From the NCBI GenBank assembly GCA_023245935.1, contig JAHFJM010000003.1, positions 69,063 to 133,062 of the forward strand: a stretch of 64,000 nucleotides of DNA, in the 5' to 3' direction. Shown piece after piece: positions 59,201 to 64,000 of the stretch (position 1 is its first letter; each line of letters begins with the position of its first letter). The position numbers and the translations under genes are program-made. A model generated the notes under the pieces. That model was not told where the DNA came from. It did no database searches and saw only the letters and a list, made by a program, of their open reading frames with translations. The stretch is from Candidatus Peribacteria bacterium. Its GTDB lineage: Bacteria; Patescibacteriota; Gracilibacteria; Peribacterales; Peribacteraceae.

Positions 59201-61622
59201 GGCGGATCTTGCAGTGACGAATACTCTAAGCAACACCGTCTCCGTCTTCCTCAACCTCTCGCGCACTATCCTCTACGTTTCCGCGGGCACCGGTGGTGCC
59301 GTCGGTATCGGCACACCGACTCCGGGCTCAGCACTCGCTGTGTCCGGTGCCGTGCTCATCAACGCAAACGGAAATATCGTGAATACCAAAGCCGATGCGG
59401 GCCTTGCGCTTGAGGTGATTGGCACCGCATCCGGAAGAACACTCCATGCGCAGGATCTTCTCAGGTCTTCAGGCGCTCTCACAATCGAAGGTGCTTCGTA
59501 TTTCGGTTCCGGCCTCACGATTCAGACAAGCCATAGCAATGCCGGTGCAAGCGAATTCACCATCATCACCAATTACTCGAGTACCAGTAACAAAGTCTTC
59601 CGTGTCTCTGCGTCCGGTGCCGTGTACAGCGACAGTCGCTATAACAGCAACGGCGCAGACTATGCGGAGTGGTTTAAAGATAGTGGTCAGTGGCTAGTGG
59701 CTAGTGGTCAGTCCGCTGCTCCACTCGAACCCGGTGAAGTCGTGTGTATCGATACCACGCAGAATAATGCAGTGAAACGTTGTGAAAATTCAGCTGATCC
59801 CAATGTCATGGGTATCGTTTCCACAAACCCTGCTTTCGTCGGAAACGTGATTTCCGGTGCCGAAGGCATCATCCCTCCCGGCTACGCTCTCATCGGTCTC
59901 ATCGGTCAGGTTCCGGCGAAGCCAACCCTCGAGAACGGTCCGATCCGTCCGGGGGATTCCGTCACGTCTGCCACTGAACCCGGCTTCATCAGAAAAGCGA
60001 AAGCAGGGGAGTCTACCGTTGGTGTGGCACTGGAAGGTTTCGATGGTTCGACTTCGCTCACCACAGGTGGATCGCAAAAGTCCATCAATATTCTTATCTC
60101 ACGCAAGAACCAATCTCTTACCGTCGAGACTCTTGAACAGAAAGTCCTCGATCAAATCAATGCCATGAATCTCACCGCTGAGGTTAGCACTCTCGTCAAT
60201 CAGGCATCCGTCAATCTGAATATTGATGATCGAGTGACGCAGGCACTGCATGAGAAAATGGCAGCCTTCGATCTCGCATCCGAGATCAACGCCATTCTCG
60301 ATGCTCGTCTCTCCGCTCTCGGCACATCGTCCGGCGCTCTCATTGGAAATAATTCTCTCACCGGCTCGGCTCTTGCAGCCCTTGCCAAAGCGGTCTCGAA
60401 GGAATTGACCAAGAACACTGTTACGGCAACAGGTTCGACGGATCAGAATTATGAATTACAACTTTCCGAGCTTCGGGATCAATTGCTCGTTCTCAGCACT
60501 CAAAGTTCAGAGCTCAGAGCTTCTCTCGGTTCCGGACACACGCTCCATGCCGCGGCTCTCAGCCTCTCTTCCGGTGCAACGATCTCCGGATCACTTCATC
60601 TCAACGGTTCTCTCATTGTTCCCGATCAATTCTCCATTCTTCACTCCTCTGCAACCACGATGTCCGGTACCGGATTCCCGATCCTCTCCGTTTCCGGTTC
60701 CGCCATCGAGATCGGTTCTCTGATGGCATCAGGATCGCTCAAGGTCATTGGAAACATCACGATCACCGGACTTGCCACGTTCCTCGGTGACGTGCACATC
60801 AAAGGTGAGCTCGTCCTCAGCAATCGTCAGGCGGGCTTCGCCGTCATTCCCGTTTCCGGCACCGCCGTCACCGTTACCTTCTCCGGTGCCATGATGACGA
60901 TGCCGATCGTGAACGTTTCACCCGATACGCCGATTCTCTTTGCCGTCACCAAAGTGACTTCAACCGGCTTCACGATTCGCATCGGCGAGCCGACGCAGAG
61001 CCCGATCACGTTTGCCTACGTCGCGCTCTCGGCGGATCAGCCGGGGACAACGCTCGGTCATGCTTCCGCAAACGGAGCTCCTGTTCTCATTCCTTTCACG
61101 GTGAATGCACTCGGTCAGCCGGTGTCCTCCGATGCCGTGTGGAACGGCTGCATCCAGGGCAGACCGCTCACCGACAGTGACGGCATTCCGTTCAGCTGCA
61201 GTCGATACCACGATGGCATGACATGGGATCATCCGGATCTCCATATCAGCTTCATCTATAACCCGAATCACGATCCTGCGATTCTGACGATTCCGGAAGG
61301 ATATCAGGTTGTCGTCGTCGACGGTCAGGGCGTTTCGACTCCGGTGGAGTCAGCACCCGAGCCGGTCACGTCTCCGGAACCCGTACCGGTCAGCGACTCG
61401 GGCTCCACGGTTATCTCCGATCCTCCTGTCGCACCGCTTATTGTGCCTGAGATTGTCCCCGCCTCGACCGGGAGTGTTCCTGCGACTGCTCCTGTGGAAA
61501 CGCAGACAGAGCCGACTGTGAATACTCAAACCGAAGCAGGTTCCGGTTCGATTCAGCAGTTCATTCTGCAACTGCTGCAAAACTCAAACACGGCAACAGG
61601 AAGCAGCGTGAGTGAGGAGTAG
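47256..61622 (+). CDS. Giant surface protein 2: four FG-GAP propellers on tail-fibre-like repeats
   Basis: 4788 aa. Signal peptide 'LLARVLLGTLFLGMFPTELSAA'. From 'TFLAFSGGEKYALGPAKN' on it is colinear with giant protein 1: 13 GDTMTG-type fibre repeats, 11 'C...KLLYNNST..FEC' pairs and four seven-bladed propeller blocks at the same relative places. The Peptidase_G2-like module is 'DYAEWF', 'PGEVVCID', 'GIVSTNPAFVGNVISGAEG'. The C-terminus is longer than in giant 1: a Cys-containing domain (VWNGCIQGRPLTDSDGIPFSC), then a Pro/Ser/Thr/Val-rich tail (EPVTSPEPVPVSDSGS) ending without an anchor. Together the two genes fill 45 percent of the window. The pair arose by duplication of a ~14-kb gene. A fibrous adhesin or host-contact role is inferred. 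Confidence 0.85.
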   Translation: MNTLKQLLARVLLGTLFLGMFPTELSAAVPVGKKISSVVSSSKTAATHPTIFSPTARDFSPSKITKVNNAVGASQIDSARLRRLAAAKAVASSVLETFLAFSGGEKYALGPAKNNQVLTFIDGKIVWRDVDALHSAAGGSPDVVHEPGRGRMPSSDSGGDSRHMGGTPVQTATTTTTSDGISLATADSRYVNVSGDTMDGALSITSNGLGLIISGTASGNALHAEHLLTVSGSSIFDGSARFNSSVTLNNVTYTFPASDGAGSGKVLKTNAAGQLSWADDNAVGTGLSQASGDSRYVNVSGDTMTGALTINLSSGFIGLKVLNTASGNILHAEKDLTSSGTLTVSSTARFKSNLNTVGTISGAALQIMAGSTNYILGSLGIGTTNPKAKLDVTGTISGTTLTISRNGSFSGSLIVQNNIVARSTISGSTINGFNLGSCNGSSQKLLYNNSTQKFECGSDLNSGGTGTFGTGNVITIGDSRYVNTSGDAMTGALTINLSSGYLGLKVLQTASGNILHAEKSLTSSGTLTVSGITRLKSNLNVVGTISGAALQIMAGSTNYILGSLGIGTTNPKAKLDVLGTISGSTLVISRNGSFSGSLVVQNNITARGTISGSTINGFNLGSCNGSSQKLLYNNSTQKFECGSDLNSGGTGTFGTGNVITVGDGRYVNTSGDTMTGALTINLSSGFIGLKIIQTASGNILHAEKNLTSSGGLVFEGAASGSSLYIATSLQGAGLTNCTGSNKLLWDSATGRFSCGIDQTSGSGLDQNSGDARYVNVSGDTMTGALTINLSSGFIGLKVLQTASGNILHAEKDLTSSGTLTVSGIARFKNNVNVVGTVSGGALTIMNGVSSILGSLGIGTSSPKAKLEVIGSFSGSRLYAASAFSGAGLTSCSGAGQKLLWNSTTQQFSCGVDLSSFGSGNVLTVGDSRYVNVSGDTMTGALTINLSSGYLGLKILNTASGNILHAEKNLTSSGTIVARNNIVTEQGTLITRYGLTFLSGSSLAEISGFNNYINFREGIGTDSTMRLTNQGNLRNIGSIQAGETLLTAGGTLAAKVDYAAGTNAYSVAVGDINGDGKADMAVANYGSDSVSVFINTGTGSFATKVDYTTGTSPYSVAIGDLNGDGKPDLAVSNNGSSSVSIFLNKGNGTFAAKVDYTTGSGPRFLAIGDLNGDGKQDVAAASFGGNSVSVLLNNGNGTFAAKVDYTVGSANPYSVAIGDLNGDGKPDLAVAVLNSTTIAIFLNNGDGTFAAKVNYTVGSDPTSIAIGDLNADGKPDLAVSNSSSSFISILINNGNGTFATKVDYTTGNNPYSVAIGDLSGDGKPDIAATNINGFVSIFINNGNGTFAAKVDYTTGSSPLSVAIGDLNSDGKADLAVSNYGSDSVSVFLNRSRTILFASASTGGVVGIGTPTPGAKLSVSGAVIISARGDLANARTDSGIALEVAGTISGSALKLMNNLSVSGTILSVGTITTRGTLSGNNLIVSHSASISGALLVLTSITSKGSLSGATFFGAGLGSCTNSNQKLLYDPATGKFNCSTDYAGSTFGSGNTITIGDARYVNASGDTMTGALTINLSSGFIGLKVLQTASGNILHAEKDLTSSGTLTVSGIARFKNNVNVVGTVSGGALTVMNGTSYFLGSLGIGNTSPKAKLDVLGTISGSTLVISKNGSFSGSLVVVSNITTRGTLSGTNLTVSKSASISGSLLVKTSITSKGSLSGVTIAGFNLGSCNGASQKLLYNNSTQKFECGSDVGANSIGSGNVLAIGDARYVKKQGDTMTGALIINLSSGFLGLRILQMASGSILHAEKSLTSSGLLMVTQSTVRGSGALVVEQRSNSTGAYIRGSGAHINAPLLVLDSSTGSYRAPHILFGYKGTFDVALWRTTGAVLNLSGHLLPSLTNKFDLGSSANRWRSLYLSGGTMYLGTAANQASINFNTSASRFGIDANADGTNELSILSIGNVGIGTGSPKAKLDVAGTISGTTLTISKNGSFSGALVVKSSITSRGSLSGVTIAGFNLGSCNGSSQKLLYNNSTQKFECGSDQSGGSANSGTVLSIGNARYVLKQGDTMTGTLKSRGFLLASGTTLSEMSGWNEYLNLPHSGIGTNSVTRLTNNGDLVNIGTIQSGEAHFRRGGTFAGKVDYTSGTPYSVAIGDLNGDGKQDLATVNVDGNSVSIFINTGTGSFATKVDYTTGSVPESVAIGDLNGDGKPDLAVANYTSASVSVFLNNGNGTFASKVDYTAGSNPHSVAIGDLNGDGKQDLAVANYFGNSVSVILNNGNGTFAAKVDYTTGSNPYSVAIGDLNGDGKKDLALANGGSDSVSVFLNNGNGTFVAKVDYTTGIVPYSVAIGDLNGDGKADLAVANYTSSSVSIFQNNGNGTFATKVDYTTGNNPYSVAIGDLTGDGKPDLAVANGNANTVSTFQNNGNGTFAAKIDYGAGTNPSSVAIGDLNNDGKADMATANYGTTVSIFLNLSRTILYASSGTGGAVGIGTPTPGSALAVSGAVLINANGNILNTKADVGLALEVIGTMSGRVLHAQDLITSSGSLIVEGTISGATLRGAGLASCNGASQKLLYNNSTNKFECGTDLTGASGTPFSSGNVLTIIDARYVKKQGDTMTGALTINLSSGFLGLKLLNTASGNILHAEKDLSSSGTLTVNGIARFKNNLNVVGTVSGAALTIMNGTSYMLGSVGIGNTSPKAKLDVSGTISGTTLTISRNGSFSGSLIVKNNLSGSSFYGAGLGDCNNSTNSKLIYNNATGKFGCATDQTAVGISYTAASNIFVNQSGDTMTGALTINLSSGYLGLKVLQTASGNILHAEKDLTSSGTLTVVGVARFKNNVNVVGTVSGAALTVMNGTSYFLGSLGIGNTSPKAKLDVRGTISGTTLTISGNGSFSGSLIVKNNLSGSSFYGAGLGDCNNSTSNKLIYNNATGKFGCATDQTAAGLSFTNADGIYVNQAGDTMTGALTINLSSGYLGLKILQTASGNILHAEKNLTSSGTIVSVGDIVSKNGTAKTKGYVLFSGATLAEMSGWNEYLNIIHSGLGTNSVTRLTNQGDLVNIGTIQSGEAHMRRGGTFAPKVDYTTGSGPYSLATGDLNGDGKADLAVAVSSGNSVAVLLNTGTGSFATKVDYTTGSGPISVAIGDLNGDGKPDLAVANQSDSSVSIFLNNGNGTFATKVDYTTGTSPHSVAIGDLNGDGKADLAVTKNGSASVAIFLNNGNGTFATNVDYTTGTSPFFVAIGDLNGDGKADLAVANNGSTSVSVLINSGNGTFAAKVDYTTGTQPQSVAIGDLNGDGKSDLTVANEGSNSVSVFINSGNGTFAAKVDYATATLPDSVAIGDLNGDGKADLAVANNGSTSISIFLNNGNGTFATKVDYTTGTSPYSVAIGDLNGDGKADLAVTNINSSSVSILLNVSKTILYASSGTGGAVGIGTPTPGSALAVSGAVIINANGNIVNTKADVGLALEVIGTASGRVLHAQDVLRSSGSLIVEGNMSGATLQGAGLASCNGATQKLLYNNSTKKFECGSDFLGSFGSGNVVTIGDSRYVRTSGSTMTGALTINLTSGYLGLKIMQTASGNILHAEKSLTSSGTIIAALDIIAKGTMKSDGYVFSSGTTLAEMSGWNEYTNLIHSGLGTNSVVRLTNQGDLVNIGTIQSGEAHMRRGGTFAAKVDYITGTSPYSVAIGDLNGDGKADLAVVNLNNSVSVFINTGTGSFATKVDYTTGTSPQSVAIGDLNGDGKPDLAVANENSDSVSVFMNNGNGTFATKVDYITGSLPYSVAIGDLNGDGKADLAVANYISNFGSSSVSVFINTGNGIFAAKVDYTTGTASTYVAIGDLNGDGKADLAVTNTLSDTVSVFLNNGNGTFATKVDYTTGSQPFSVAIGDLNGDGKADLAVVNLNNSVSVFINTGTGSFATKVDYTTGAGSYFLAIRDLNGDGKLDLVSANYYDDSVSVLLNNGNGTFATKVDYTTGDGPSGVAIGDLNGDGKADLAVTNTLSNTVSVFLNLSRTILYVSAGTGGAVGIGTPTPGSALAVSGAVLINANGNIVNTKADAGLALEVIGTASGRTLHAQDLLRSSGALTIEGASYFGSGLTIQTSHSNAGASEFTIITNYSSTSNKVFRVSASGAVYSDSRYNSNGADYAEWFKDSGQWLVASGQSAAPLEPGEVVCIDTTQNNAVKRCENSADPNVMGIVSTNPAFVGNVISGAEGIIPPGYALIGLIGQVPAKPTLENGPIRPGDSVTSATEPGFIRKAKAGESTVGVALEGFDGSTSLTTGGSQKSINILISRKNQSLTVETLEQKVLDQINAMNLTAEVSTLVNQASVNLNIDDRVTQALHEKMAAFDLASEINAILDARLSALGTSSGALIGNNSLTGSALAALAKAVSKELTKNTVTATGSTDQNYELQLSELRDQLLVLSTQSSELRASLGSGHTLHAAALSLSSGATISGSLHLNGSLIVPDQFSILHSSATTMSGTGFPILSVSGSAIEIGSLMASGSLKVIGNITITGLATFLGDVHIKGELVLSNRQAGFAVIPVSGTAVTVTFSGAMMTMPIVNVSPDTPILFAVTKVTSTGFTIRIGEPTQSPITFAYVALSADQPGTTLGHASANGAPVLIPFTVNALGQPVSSDAVWNGCIQGRPLTDSDGIPFSCSRYHDGMTWDHPDLHISFIYNPNHDPAILTIPEGYQVVVVDGQGVSTPVESAPEPVTSPEPVPVSDSGSTVISDPPVAPLIVPEIVPASTGSVPATAPVETQTEPTVNTQTEAGSGSIQQFILQLLQNSNTATGSSVSEE
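50397..51423 (+). repeat. Giant 2, propeller block A (7 blades)
   Basis: Seven blades, starting at GDINGDGKADMAVAN. Blade 6 has 'GDLSGDGKPD' and blade 7 'GDLNSDGKAD'. Confidence 0.9.
53640..54660 (+). repeat. Giant 2, propeller block B (7 blades)
   Basis: Seven blades. The first blade is one or two residues shorter (TSGTPYSVAIGD) and the last has no residue pair before 'TVSIFLNL'. Confidence 0.9.
56454..57480 (+). repeat. Giant 2, propeller block C (7 blades)
   Basis: Seven blades, unusually uniform (five carry GDLNGDGKAD). This uniformity generates the long spurious antisense ORF at 56574-57668. Confidence 0.9.
58227..59262 (+). repeat. Giant 2, propeller block D (7 blades)
   Basis: Seven blades. 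Blades 1 and 5 are identical over 119 nt (58284-58402 and 58881-58999) and blades 4 and 7 are nearly identical. Blade 6 has 'IRDLNGDGKLD' in place of the usual IGD. Confidence 0.9.
59682..59709. repeat. Heptamer tandem repeat AGTGGCT/AGTGGTC x4
   Basis: AGTGGTC, AGTGGCT, AGTGGCT, AGTGGTC (28 nt) in giant gene 2, encoding 'SGQWLVASGQ' in the linker after 'DYAEWF'. Giant gene 1 has a palindromic element at the same linker. Confidence 0.85.
60499..60519. repeat. Degenerate heptamer repeat x3 in giant gene 2
   Basis: CTCAAAG, TTCAGAG, CTCAGAG (21 nt), colinear with the CTCACAG x4 tract of giant gene 1. Confidence 0.6.
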
Positions 61623-61628
61623 GCACGG

Positions 61629-61747
61629 TCCTCACCCCCAGCCCCTCTCCAACGGCCAGAGAGGGGTGACTTGCATTTCTCTGATTACGGACATCTTCTC
61701 TTCGCCGCAGCGGAGAGAAGTGGCTCCGCAGAGCCGAAGTGAGGATC
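61629..61747 (+). repeat. Three-hairpin palindromic element, full copy 3 (119 bp)
   Basis: It starts GTCCTCACCCCC with CCCCTCTCC...AGAGAGGGG, contains the core TTTCTCTGATTACGGACAT, then TTCTCT...AGAGAA and GGCTCCGCAGAGCC, and ends GTGAGGATC. It begins 6 nt after the stop of giant gene 2. The third hairpin keeps its pairing with different bases from copies 1 and 2. Confidence 0.8.
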
Positions 61748-61777
61748 GTCGGAGGAAGCAAGTACTTGCCTCTTTGT

Positions 61778-61993
61778 TTATGTTTCCGTCAGTCTATGCA
61801 GTAGCCGTGCCGCATCTTCCCTTGTTTCTCTTATCGCAATCTTATTGACTCTCTCCCGAATCGTCTGCTCTTCCGCACTATGCGGAGTGATGTGGAGCAT
61901 GCCTTGAAGCTTGTCTAAAAGCTGTGTATCGCTCATTTGGGTATAGCGTTCTTTCATGACGTTCTCGCCGTCGACGTGCTCGAATTTAGGCAT
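61778..61993 (-). CDS. Small unknown protein coupled to the methyltransferase gene
   Basis: 71 aa (MPKFEHVDGENVMKERY...). Charged and helical, with 'MSDTQLLDKLQGMLHITPHSAEEQTIRERVNKIAIRE' split over two helices; no membrane span and no recognised domain. Its ATG overlaps the stop of the upstream gene by 8 nt (AATGCCTAA), a standard sign of translational coupling. The track ORF starting at 62089 adds 32 codons that lie inside the upstream gene. Confidence 0.55.
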   Translation of the reverse strand: MPKFEHVDGENVMKERYTQMSDTQLLDKLQGMLHITPHSAEEQTIRERVNKIAIRETREDAARLLHRLTET

Positions 61994-62504
61994 TGGCGCG
62001 CATTGTAAGCGCCGTTTGCGTTTGCGCAAATTTTTTCTCATGCTCCAGCAGCCACCGCTTCTTTTCCAGTCCTCCGCTGTACCCTCCAATTCCGCTACCA
62101 GATGCGATAATCCTGTGACAGGGGATCAGGATCACGATCGGGTTTCTTCCACAGGCGCTTCCTGTAGCACGCATTGCTTTCGGTTTCCCAATTCGCTTCG
62201 AAAGCTCTGAATAACTGATGGTTTTTCCGTACGGTACGCGCAGCATTTCTCTCCAGATAATCCTTTGAAAATCCGTGCCTTGCGGTGAGATTGCGACGGA
62301 GAATTTTTGTCTTCTACCACCAAAATATTCTTTCAGCTCTTTTCTGCATTGCAGAAGAACCTTGTCAGTTTTTTCCTTCGAACTTTTTTGCTTCCCGAAA
62401 GCAACACTGGTGATCGCTTGTCCGTCACTCGTGATCGTGAGAACGCCGAGGGGGGAGGGGAGAGTGAGGGAAGGCATCATCGACAGCTTAGTCCGTTCTT
62501 CCAT
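61986..62504 (-). CDS. ogt: Methylated-DNA-protein-cysteine methyltransferase
   Basis: It repairs O6-alkylguanine by transferring the alkyl group to its own Cys. The active-site motif is 'ILIPCHRIIASGSGIGGYSGG' (PCHR). The helix-turn-helix with the Arg finger is 'VPYGKTISYSELSKRIGKPKAMRATGSACGRNP'. The N-terminal domain 'PSPLGVLTITSDGQAITSVAFG' has the usual fold start. 172 aa, normal length. The ATG overlaps the end of the citramalate synthase-like gene by 17 nt; a Met pair at residues 9-10 may be the true start. It is the middle gene of a three-gene minus-strand operon. Confidence 0.92.
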   Translation of the reverse strand: MEERTKLSMMPSLTLPSPLGVLTITSDGQAITSVAFGKQKSSKEKTDKVLLQCRKELKEYFGGRRQKFSVAISPQGTDFQRIIWREMLRVPYGKTISYSELSKRIGKPKAMRATGSACGRNPIVILIPCHRIIASGSGIGGYSGGLEKKRWLLEHEKKFAQTQTALTMRANA

Positions 62505-64000
62505 CAGCTGCCATTTGCTTTCTCATGCAGTACCACTCAAAACCTTCTTTGAGCGCCGTCCAACTTGCCTGAAGCATGTCGCTGCTCACGCTTGTGGTGG
62601 ACCATTGGTCGGCATCATTTGCGAATTCGATGGACACCTGCACAAGCGAAGCGGATCCTTCGGCGCTGATTGGAAGTTTATCGACATGGAAGTCGACAAG
62701 TGAAACATGGGAAGTTTCAGGAAGCCTACCCGCGAGAGCTTTGCGAAGCGTTTGAAACAAGGCATCGATAGTTCCATTGCCTTCGGCAACCGTGTGTTCA
62801 ATGGTGCCATGCACGTTCATTTTCATGCTCGCCTCCGATCGCAGCCCGAGAGTGTCGATCACTTTGGGGGCGCTTACTTCGGTGAATGTCGGTGCCAGAT
62901 TTTCTTTCACTTGGGCAAGAAGCAGGAGATCCAAAGATCCCATTCCTGCTCCGAAGTTGATTCCATTGCCTGATGCGGATTTGATGGCATCGGCAGCTCG
63001 TACTTGCAGTGCAGGTTCATGGAGGAACCGATCACGGAGCTCAGGACTTAGGAGTCTCGAAGATTTTGCGATTTCAACAACCAAACTGCGACCACCCTGT
63101 TTCGATGCGACGATGCTCCTCTCGTTTCCGAGGGTCGTCGGATCGAAGAACTCGTATGCATTTCCACGAGGATTCTCTCCGTTTGTTCGTGCAACAGCGG
63201 AGATATGCATGCCACCGCTGTGGCTTGCGACACGATCGCCGAGGAAGGCTTGCCTTGGATCCAACGGTTGTCTCTGAATGCGGGAAATCTGACGACTCGT
63301 CGGGGTGAGTGTTGCGAGTGATTCTTTCGAGAGTGTTTCGTATCCGGAATGGTGAAGATTGGCGATTGCGACACCGAGATCAAGATTCCCGACACGCTCG
63401 CCGTGCCCGTTCCATGTGCCCTGTACATGACGAGCTCCCTCCTGCACTGCCGCGAGCATATTTGCCATCGCGAGATTGCGATCGTCGTGAGGGTGGATGC
63501 CGATGAGAGCGCCGCTGAAGGAGCGGCGGACATCCGAGACCGCTCGTCCCACCAAGTCGGGGGTCCTTCCTCCATTGGTATCGCAGAGGACAATGCGCTT
63601 CGCACCCGATTCCAGCGCCGTTTGCAGCGTGCGAAGGGCGTACTCGGGATCCTCACACCATGCGTCGAAAAAATGTTCGGCGTCGTAGGTGACATCGTTT
63701 GATTTCGAGGACAGCAATTGAATGGAATCTCTGATCATCGCGATATTCTCATTCACGGTTGTGCGGAGCACTTTCTCCACCTGGTAGCGTGAACTTTTTC
63801 CAACCACCGTGAGTGCAGGCGCCCCGCTTCCGATCAATGCCCGGAGACCGGGATCTCTTTCGGCTGCAACCCCTGCACGGCGGGTCATGCCGAATGCGGC
63901 GTGCTTGGTTCCCTGCAGCGGATGTGCTTTCAGTTCTTGAAAGACGGCTCTGTCCACGTCATTGGACTCCGGGAAACCTGTTTCGACGAAGGGAATACCG
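62488..64000 (-). CDS. cimA: Citramalate synthase-like (CimA/LeuA family), 5' end cut by the window
   Basis: A DRE-TIM metallolyase that condenses acetyl-CoA with a 2-keto acid. The reading frame continues past the track start (GTG 63957) to the window edge as 'GIPFVETGFPESND', the family's N-terminal GxP/E segment, so the gene is partial. The barrel shows 'HLRT'-adjacent 'TTVNENIAMIRDS', 'DVTYDAEHFFDAWCEDPEYAL', 'RIVLCDTNGGRTPDL', 'IGIHPHDDRNLAMANMLAAV' and 'VQGTWNGHGERVGNLDL', closer to the CimA (TIGR00977-type) than to the LeuA subfamily. The C-terminal part ('MNVHGTIEHTVAEGNGTIDALF') is the LeuA allosteric domain. Citramalate leads to isoleucine; 2-isopropylmalate synthase remains an alternative. 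Confidence 0.85.
   Translation of the reverse strand, partial: GIPFVETGFPESNDVDRAVFQELKAHPLQGTKHAAFGMTRRAGVAAERDPGLRALIGSGAPALTVVGKSSRYQVEKVLRTTVNENIAMIRDSIQLLSSKSNDVTYDAEHFFDAWCEDPEYALRTLQTALESGAKRIVLCDTNGGRTPDLVGRAVSDVRRSFSGALIGIHPHDDRNLAMANMLAAVQEGARHVQGTWNGHGERVGNLDLGVAIANLHHSGYETLSKESLATLTPTSRQISRIQRQPLDPRQAFLGDRVASHSGGMHISAVARTNGENPRGNAYEFFDPTTLGNERSIVASKQGGRSLVVEIAKSSRLLSPELRDRFLHEPALQVRAADAIKSASGNGINFGAGMGSLDLLLLAQVKENLAPTFTEVSAPKVIDTLGLRSEASMKMNVHGTIEHTVAEGNGTIDALFQTLRKALAGRLPETSHVSLVDFHVDKLPISAEGSASLVQVSIEFANDADQWSTTSVSSDMLQASWTALKEGFEWYCMRKQMAADGRTD

Noticed and set aside
35628-59262. Diversity-generating retroelement acting on the propeller blades
   Set aside because: No reverse transcriptase and no template/variable repeat pair with adenine-biased changes was seen. 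Blade variation looks like recombination.
32436-61622. Prophage tail-fibre module, because of GDTMTG repeats
   Set aside because: No other phage genes (baseplate, tail, terminase, integrase) are present, and the proteins have signal peptides and FG-GAP blocks typical of cell-surface proteins.
62720-62735. CCTACCCGCG in the citramalate synthase-like gene as another copy of the ligA palindrome
   Set aside because: Only one arm is present and the encoded residues look native, so a chance match is more likely.

Overview
The window reads like a chromosome segment of a Patescibacteria/CPR bacterium, probably close to Peregrinibacteria or Peribacteria. This is inference. The supporting signs are very large secreted proteins that combine FG-GAP propellers with tail-fibre-like 'GDTMTGAL' repeats and 'C...KLLYNNSTQKFEC' cysteine pairs, a TrmB-type regulator, DUF2127, PilT, and many genes without a Shine-Dalgarno site. 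TGA is a normal stop codon (pyrD, pyrK, both giant-gene neighbours), which argues against the code-25 lineages. No tRNA, rRNA, CRISPR array or prophage was seen.

Layout. 1-11.8 kb is mostly housekeeping: a partial secreted Cys-rich protein, pyrD and pyrK, a cold-shock protein, a possible 10-codon microgene with its own promoter and terminator, an RlmI-like rRNA methyltransferase, a two-gene ABC exporter, DUF2127, a PRMT-like methyltransferase, a GNAT acetyltransferase behind a possible structured leader RNA, ligA, a chorismate mutase domain protein and pilT. 11.8-32.2 kb is an accessory surface region: single-span or Tat-like anchored proteins of unknown function, two paralogous membrane-anchored FG-GAP/SLH-like proteins (1246 and 1396 aa), a TrmB-like regulator behind a coupled upstream ORF, a decayed histidine kinase, a Cys-rich membrane protein and a 1258-aa protein with a lipase-like alpha/beta hydrolase domain. 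32.4-61.6 kb is almost entirely two colinear giant genes (4704 and 4788 aa). They are separated only by a small DUF559 nuclease gene flanked by inverted repeats. 61.7-64 kb is a minus-strand operon: a citramalate synthase-like gene (cut by the window edge), a methylguanine-DNA methyltransferase and a small gene.

How the parts fit. The giant proteins each carry four seven-bladed propellers on a fibre-like backbone and end in a Peptidase_G2-like module. With the two anchored FG-GAP proteins the window encodes ten seven-bladed propellers, plausibly an adhesion surface for an episymbiont that also uses type IV pili (PilT).

Two layers of small repeats overlie this. One is a palindromic, three-hairpin element of about 120-170 bp, placed just after stop codons and also inserted in frame. 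The other is a set of short heptanucleotide tandem repeats in coding and non-coding DNA. The DUF559 gene bounded by inverted copies of the same hairpin is a candidate source of mobility for the first layer. Many genes have a -10 box 6-8 nt before the start codon, which suggests leaderless mRNAs, while the large surface-protein genes have short leaders.
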